Both the position numbers and the translations under genes were made by a program. A DNA stretch of 8,510 nucleotides. Source: Deltaproteobacteria bacterium. Its GTDB lineage: Bacteria; Myxococcota_A; Polyangia; JAAYKL01. The notes beneath the pieces are model-generated. The model worked only from the letters and a program-made list of their open reading frames with translations. It searched no databases and was not told the origin of the DNA. Of the stretch, positions 5,833-8,510 are shown piece by piece. Location of the stretch: assembly GCA_011389755.1 (NCBI GenBank), contig JAABTR010000154.1:1-8510 (forward strand), in the 5' to 3' direction. Every line of letters starts with the position of its first letter. Position 1 is the stretch's first letter.

Positions 5833-6655
5833 CCGATCAGATACATGTCTGGAAATCAAAGACGTCGAGGGCGGCAACCAGGTCCCTGCCGTGCTCGCCG
5901 TCGGGGGGCACGATCCGTCCGGGGGCGCCGGGCTCACCGTGGACTCGTGCGCCATTCGCGCAGGAGGAGGCCATCCGCTGACCATCCCGGCCTCGCTGAC
6001 CTGCCAGAACGGGTTGGAGTTCGCGGCGAGCTATCCGGCGGCGCCCGAGTTCATAAGCGCTAGTTGGCATGTTCTCATCGATGTGTTCGATATCCGCGCC
6101 GTCAAGACCGGGGCCTTGGCAAACGCGCAAAACGTCGTCGCGGTGGCGTCGCTCTTTCGCGAGCTTTGCGGCGCATACCTGGTGGTGGATCCGGTAATGC
6201 AAAGCACGAGCGGCGGGAGACTGCTCGATGACGCGGCGCGCGGAGCGATGGTAGAGAAGCTCTTCGGGCTGGCCGACCTGGTCACCCCCAATCTCGCCGA
6301 GGCCCGGGCGCTCACGGGGAGGCACATCGAGGATGTCGAGGATATGGAGCGGGCTGCCGAGCGGCTGCTCTGCTTGGGTCCCCGCGCGGTGCTGCTCAAA
6401 GGAGGGCACCTGCGCGGCGAGGCGAAAGATCTCTACCTGGATTCTTCGGGGCACGTCGAGGTGCTTGTCGCGCCCCGAACCCGTGGCGTCGACCCCCGGG
6501 GGACCGGCTGCGCCCTGGCGTCTTTTATTGCGGTCGCCATGGCGAGAAAAATGAGCACCCTGGACGCGTGCCGGTTCGCCAAGCGAGAAATATCGGCGGC
6601 TGTGGAAGGCGCGGTGCGCTGCGGGCGAGGTCCCCACCTTCTGTGCATTCGATGA
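5819..6655 (+). CDS. thiD: ThiD-family hydroxymethylpyrimidine/phosphomethylpyrimidine kinase
   Basis: 278 residues from this ATG. ThiD phosphorylates HMP and HMP-P to HMP-PP in cytoplasmic thiamine synthesis; it is a ribokinase-fold enzyme. Landmarks are VGGHDPSGGAGLTVDS (28-43, substrate/phosphate loop), TCQNG (61-65, with the pyrimidine-contacting Gln), AVKTGAL (94-100), VVDPVMQSTSGGRLL (122-136), ADLVTPNLAEARALTG (152-167), VLLKGGH (191-197) and the GTGC anion-hole/catalytic motif (228-231). Met80 of the Salmonella enzyme appears replaced by Ala in AVKTGAL, and position 62 is Cys, so substrate preference could differ; a PdxK-like pyridoxal kinase activity is the alternative. No ribosome site precedes the ATG. 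An in-frame GTG at 5891, nearer the usual ThiD start, is the other candidate. The gene is unlinked here from other thi genes. Confidence 0.85.
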   Translation: MSGVNRSDTCLEIKDVEGGNQVPAVLAVGGHDPSGGAGLTVDSCAIRAGGGHPLTIPASLTCQNGLEFAASYPAAPEFISASWHVLIDVFDIRAVKTGALANAQNVVAVASLFRELCGAYLVVDPVMQSTSGGRLLDDAARGAMVEKLFGLADLVTPNLAEARALTGRHIEDVEDMERAAERLLCLGPRAVLLKGGHLRGEAKDLYLDSSGHVEVLVAPRTRGVDPRGTGCALASFIAVAMARKMSTLDACRFAKREISAAVEGAVRCGRGPHLLCIR

Positions 6656-6667
6656 TAATGGGCCCAC

Positions 6668-6690
6668 GTCGCCGCGCTCGCCGCGGTGGC
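6668..6690 (+). other. Predicted hairpin after thiD
   Basis: GTCGCCGCG (6668-6676) can pair with CGCGGTGGC (6682-6690) around a 5-base loop, giving nine pairs of which two are G-U. It lies 12 bases after the thiD stop codon and has no T run directly behind it. It could protect the thiD mRNA 3' end or be part of the cysS leader. Confidence 0.5.
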
Positions 6691-6713
6691 CATCGAGATA
6701 AATTGAAGATATG

Positions 6714-6742
6714 CTCGCAGGGAGCGACGCGAGGTTTTTTTT
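6714..6742 (+). terminator. Candidate intrinsic terminator or attenuator between thiD and cysS
   Basis: CTCGC (6714-6718) and GCGAG (6729-6733) can form a GC-rich 5-bp stem around a 10-base loop. One G follows, then eight T (6735-6742). This is the only place in the window with the stem-then-U-run arrangement of a Rho-independent terminator. An alternative 4-bp stem (TCGC 6715-6718 with GCGA 6724-6727) could compete. The T run ends 46 bases before cysS, so it may terminate thiD transcripts, or act as an attenuator if cysS is transcribed from upstream. Confidence 0.55.
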
Positions 6743-6788
6743 CGTTTAGGTCTTTCGCGTCTCGAGGTCAGGTCTCAAGGAGAGTGAA

Positions 6789-8447
6789 ATGGCGATAAAG
6801 ATAAACAACGTGTTGACGCGCAAAAAAGAGGTCTTCGAGCCAGTAGAGGAAGGCGTGGTGCGCATGTACATCTGCGGCGTCACCGTCTACGGGCGCTGCC
6901 ACGTCGGGCACCTGCGCTGCTATCTCTCGTTTGACGCGATCATCAGATACTTGAAGTACCGCGGGTATGACGTCACCTACGTCCGCAATTTTACGGATAT
7001 CGACGACAAGATAATCAACCGGGCCAAGGAGATAACACAGGGTCCCGAAGGGAGCTGGCGCTCTTTGCCGGCCTATGAGAGCTACGACGCGTGCCAGTGG
7101 AGCGAGCGCCTGGCCGAGGACGAAAAGATCCTGCAAAGGGCAAAAGGGCAGGATCGCCACCTGGCCGAGGTGGTGGCCGACCACTTCATCGACGTGTTCC
7201 GGGATGAGGACTTCGCGCCGTTCGAGCTGATCCCGGCACAGGTGGAGCCCCGGGTCTCCCAGCACATCCCCCAGGTCATCGCGCTCATCGAGAGTATCAT
7301 CGAGAAAGGTTTTGGGTACGAGGTAGGCGGCGACGTCTACTTCGACGTCCCGGCCTACCACGCCGCGTCGGCGAGCTATGGAAAGCTGTCCGGGCGGGAC
7401 TACACCCAGCTCGTGGAAGGCGCTCGGGTCGCCCCCACCGACAAGAAGCGCTTCGGTGCGGACTTCGCGTTGTGGAAGAAATCGGGCGAGGGGGAGCCGG
7501 CCTGGAGCTCTCCTTGGGGCCAGGGCAGGCCCGGCTGGCATATCGAGTGCTCGGCCATGAGCCTGGACAAGCTCGGGGCGCCCTTCGATATCCACGGCGG
7601 CGGCAAGGATCTCATCTTTCCGCACCACGAAAACGAGATCGCCCAGAGCGAGGCCGGGACCGAGAAGAAGTTCTGCAACTACTGGATGCACAACGGCTTC
7701 GTGACGGTGGACGGCGTGAAGATGTCGAAATCCTTGGGCAACTTCATCTCCATCAAGGACGCTCTGGGGATCGCGCCGCCCGAGGTCTGGCGGCTGCTGG
7801 TTTTAAGCACCCACTACGCGCATCCCATCGACTTCAGCCGGACGAAAGCGGCGCAGACCGCGAGCGTCGCGTGCGAGACCGTGCGCGGTAACATCGACAT
7901 CGCCTACGACCGGTTGGAGTATTTTTACGAGACGCTGCGGCGCGCCGACGAGATCGTCGCGGGAGAAGAGGTCGGCGAAGAGGCCGCTTGCATGGAGGAG
8001 CCGCGGGCGCTCGAGCTCTTGGGCCGCTTCACCGAGGCCATGGACGACGACTTCAACACCGCCAAGGCCCTCGCCGTCCTGGGCGACGGCATGAAGCTCG
8101 TCAATGAGCTGTGTGACTTAAAGGCCAAGCAGGTCAAGAAGCTCCCCGGCGGCCGGCCCTCCTGGATTGCTACCTTGGCCAAGCTCACCTGTGATCTGCG
8201 CGAAGGCTTCGGCGCGCTGGGGCTCTTGCGCTGTGATCCCGCCGGGGCGCTCACAGCCTGCCGGGAGTTCGCGGCTCGCTGCTCCTGCGTCGACGTGTCG
8301 GCCGTGGAGGCCAAGATCGCCGAGCGAGAGAGAGCCCGCGAGGAGAAGGACTGGGCCCGCTCCGACGCCCTGCGCGACGAGCTGGTCGCGATGGGGATCG
8401 AGCTTCGCGACAGCTCCACGGGCACCGACTGGCGCGTGATTCGATAA
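6789..8447 (+). CDS. cysS: Cysteinyl-tRNA synthetase (class I), with a residue 82-122 insertion
   Basis: 552 residues; the E. coli enzyme has about 461. It charges tRNA-Cys with cysteine in the cytoplasm. The signature HVGH (38-41) corresponds to HIGH, and KMSKS is at 311-315 in GVKMSKSLGNF. Zinc ligands expected from the family are present: Cys29 (ICGVTVY), Cys254 (WHIECSAM), His279 and Glu283 (PHHENE). Other landmarks are FTDIDDKII (68-76) and RPGWHIECSAM (247-257). A DALR-type anticodon domain (about 405-480) and the C-terminal motif EREKDWARSDALRDELVAMGI region (about 513-537), ending GTDWRVIR, complete the protein. Between DIDDKII and EPR there are about 41 residues more than in E. coli. 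Part of the region after DALR is also longer. AAGGAG (6777-6782) six bases before the ATG supports the start. Confidence 0.97.
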   Translation: MAIKINNVLTRKKEVFEPVEEGVVRMYICGVTVYGRCHVGHLRCYLSFDAIIRYLKYRGYDVTYVRNFTDIDDKIINRAKEITQGPEGSWRSLPAYESYDACQWSERLAEDEKILQRAKGQDRHLAEVVADHFIDVFRDEDFAPFELIPAQVEPRVSQHIPQVIALIESIIEKGFGYEVGGDVYFDVPAYHAASASYGKLSGRDYTQLVEGARVAPTDKKRFGADFALWKKSGEGEPAWSSPWGQGRPGWHIECSAMSLDKLGAPFDIHGGGKDLIFPHHENEIAQSEAGTEKKFCNYWMHNGFVTVDGVKMSKSLGNFISIKDALGIAPPEVWRLLVLSTHYAHPIDFSRTKAAQTASVACETVRGNIDIAYDRLEYFYETLRRADEIVAGEEVGEEAACMEEPRALELLGRFTEAMDDDFNTAKALAVLGDGMKLVNELCDLKAKQVKKLPGGRPSWIATLAKLTCDLREGFGALGLLRCDPAGALTACREFAARCSCVDVSAVEAKIAERERAREEKDWARSDALRDELVAMGIELRDSSTGTDWRVIR

Positions 8448-8456
8448 GGGGATCCC

Positions 8457-8510
8457 ATGTCCCTGCTACCAAAGCTTGCCTTCCTCTTCGAAGACAACCA
8501 CGTGCTCTGT
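8457..8510 (+). CDS. Start of a gene directly after cysS, possibly an RluA-family pseudouridine synthase (cut by the window end)
   Basis: Only 18 codons are visible: MSLLPKLAFLFEDNHVLC. The segment LFEDNHVLC resembles the start of the RluA-type catalytic domain, where a beta strand reads 'YEDNHLLVVNKP'; the NKP motif and the catalytic Asp would lie outside the window. AAGGGG (8446-8451), overlapping the cysS stop codon, lies five bases before the ATG, and the ATG is only nine bases after that stop, so the gene is likely cotranscribed with cysS. The family assignment rests on very few residues. Confidence 0.5.
   Translation, partial: MSLLPKLAFLFEDNHVLC

Noticed and set aside
6711..6749. Twelve-residue frame (ATG to TAG) across the cysS leader hairpin, as a leader peptide
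   Set aside because: It contains no Cys codons, has only a weak upstream GAAG, and its Phe run comes from the T8 tract.
800..7600. Repeated GATATC motif across the window
   Set aside because: The hits fall within codons for Asp-Ile and similar pairs in coding DNA, without regular spacing.
1..8510. CRISPR array, tRNA/rRNA genes, insertion sequence or prophage genes
   Set aside because: No repeat-spacer pattern, cloverleaf, rRNA-like stretch, transposase or terminal repeats were seen; the window is filled with housekeeping and envelope genes.

Overview
The window looks like chromosomal DNA from a high-GC (roughly 60-65% by eye) Gram-negative bacterium. It is most plausibly from the former Deltaproteobacteria, such as Myxococcota or Bradymonadales. 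The reasons are the Gram-negative order ftsQ-ftsA-ftsZ, an FtsZ tail (DLDIPAFIRKHSE) of proteobacterial type, and a secreted TPR + PEGA protein with two C-terminal membrane helices, an architecture common in myxobacteria. The lineage is an inference; no rRNA or other marker is present.

Layout. (1) Positions 1-4181, plus strand: the end of a division and cell-wall (dcw) cluster, with the C-terminal half of murG, then ftsQ (sharing one base with murG), ftsA and ftsZ. murC, murB and ddl, which many Gram-negative bacteria carry between murG and ftsQ, are absent here. The gaps before ftsA (100 bp) and before ftsZ (139 bp) hold GC-rich inverted repeats. (2) Positions 4205-5759, minus strand: a two-gene operon reading towards ftsZ. 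It encodes a secreted TPR/PEGA membrane protein and then a small unrecognised lipoprotein. A good sigma70-like promoter lies in an AT-rich patch at about 5804-5832. (3) Positions 5819-6655, plus strand: a ThiD-family kinase (HMP/HMP-P kinase), divergent from the operon and with its first codons over the operon promoter. (4) Positions 6789-8447, plus strand: cysS, cysteinyl-tRNA synthetase, with an insertion of about 41 residues; its 133-bp leader holds a hairpin and a second hairpin followed by eight T. (5) Positions 8457-8510: the first 18 codons of a gene immediately after cysS, possibly an RluA-type pseudouridine synthase.

How the genes work together. MurG makes lipid II for septal and side-wall peptidoglycan. 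FtsZ forms the division ring, FtsA ties it to the membrane, and FtsQ is a periplasmic scaffold of the divisome. The PEGA/lipoprotein pair is envelope-located and may act at the cell surface, but a link to division rests only on neighbourhood. ThiD and CysS are housekeeping genes. Most of the window is conventional. The less explained parts are the lipoprotein/PEGA operon, the CysS insertion, the structured leaders of ftsA, ftsZ and cysS, and an A9 slippery run at the start of ftsQ.
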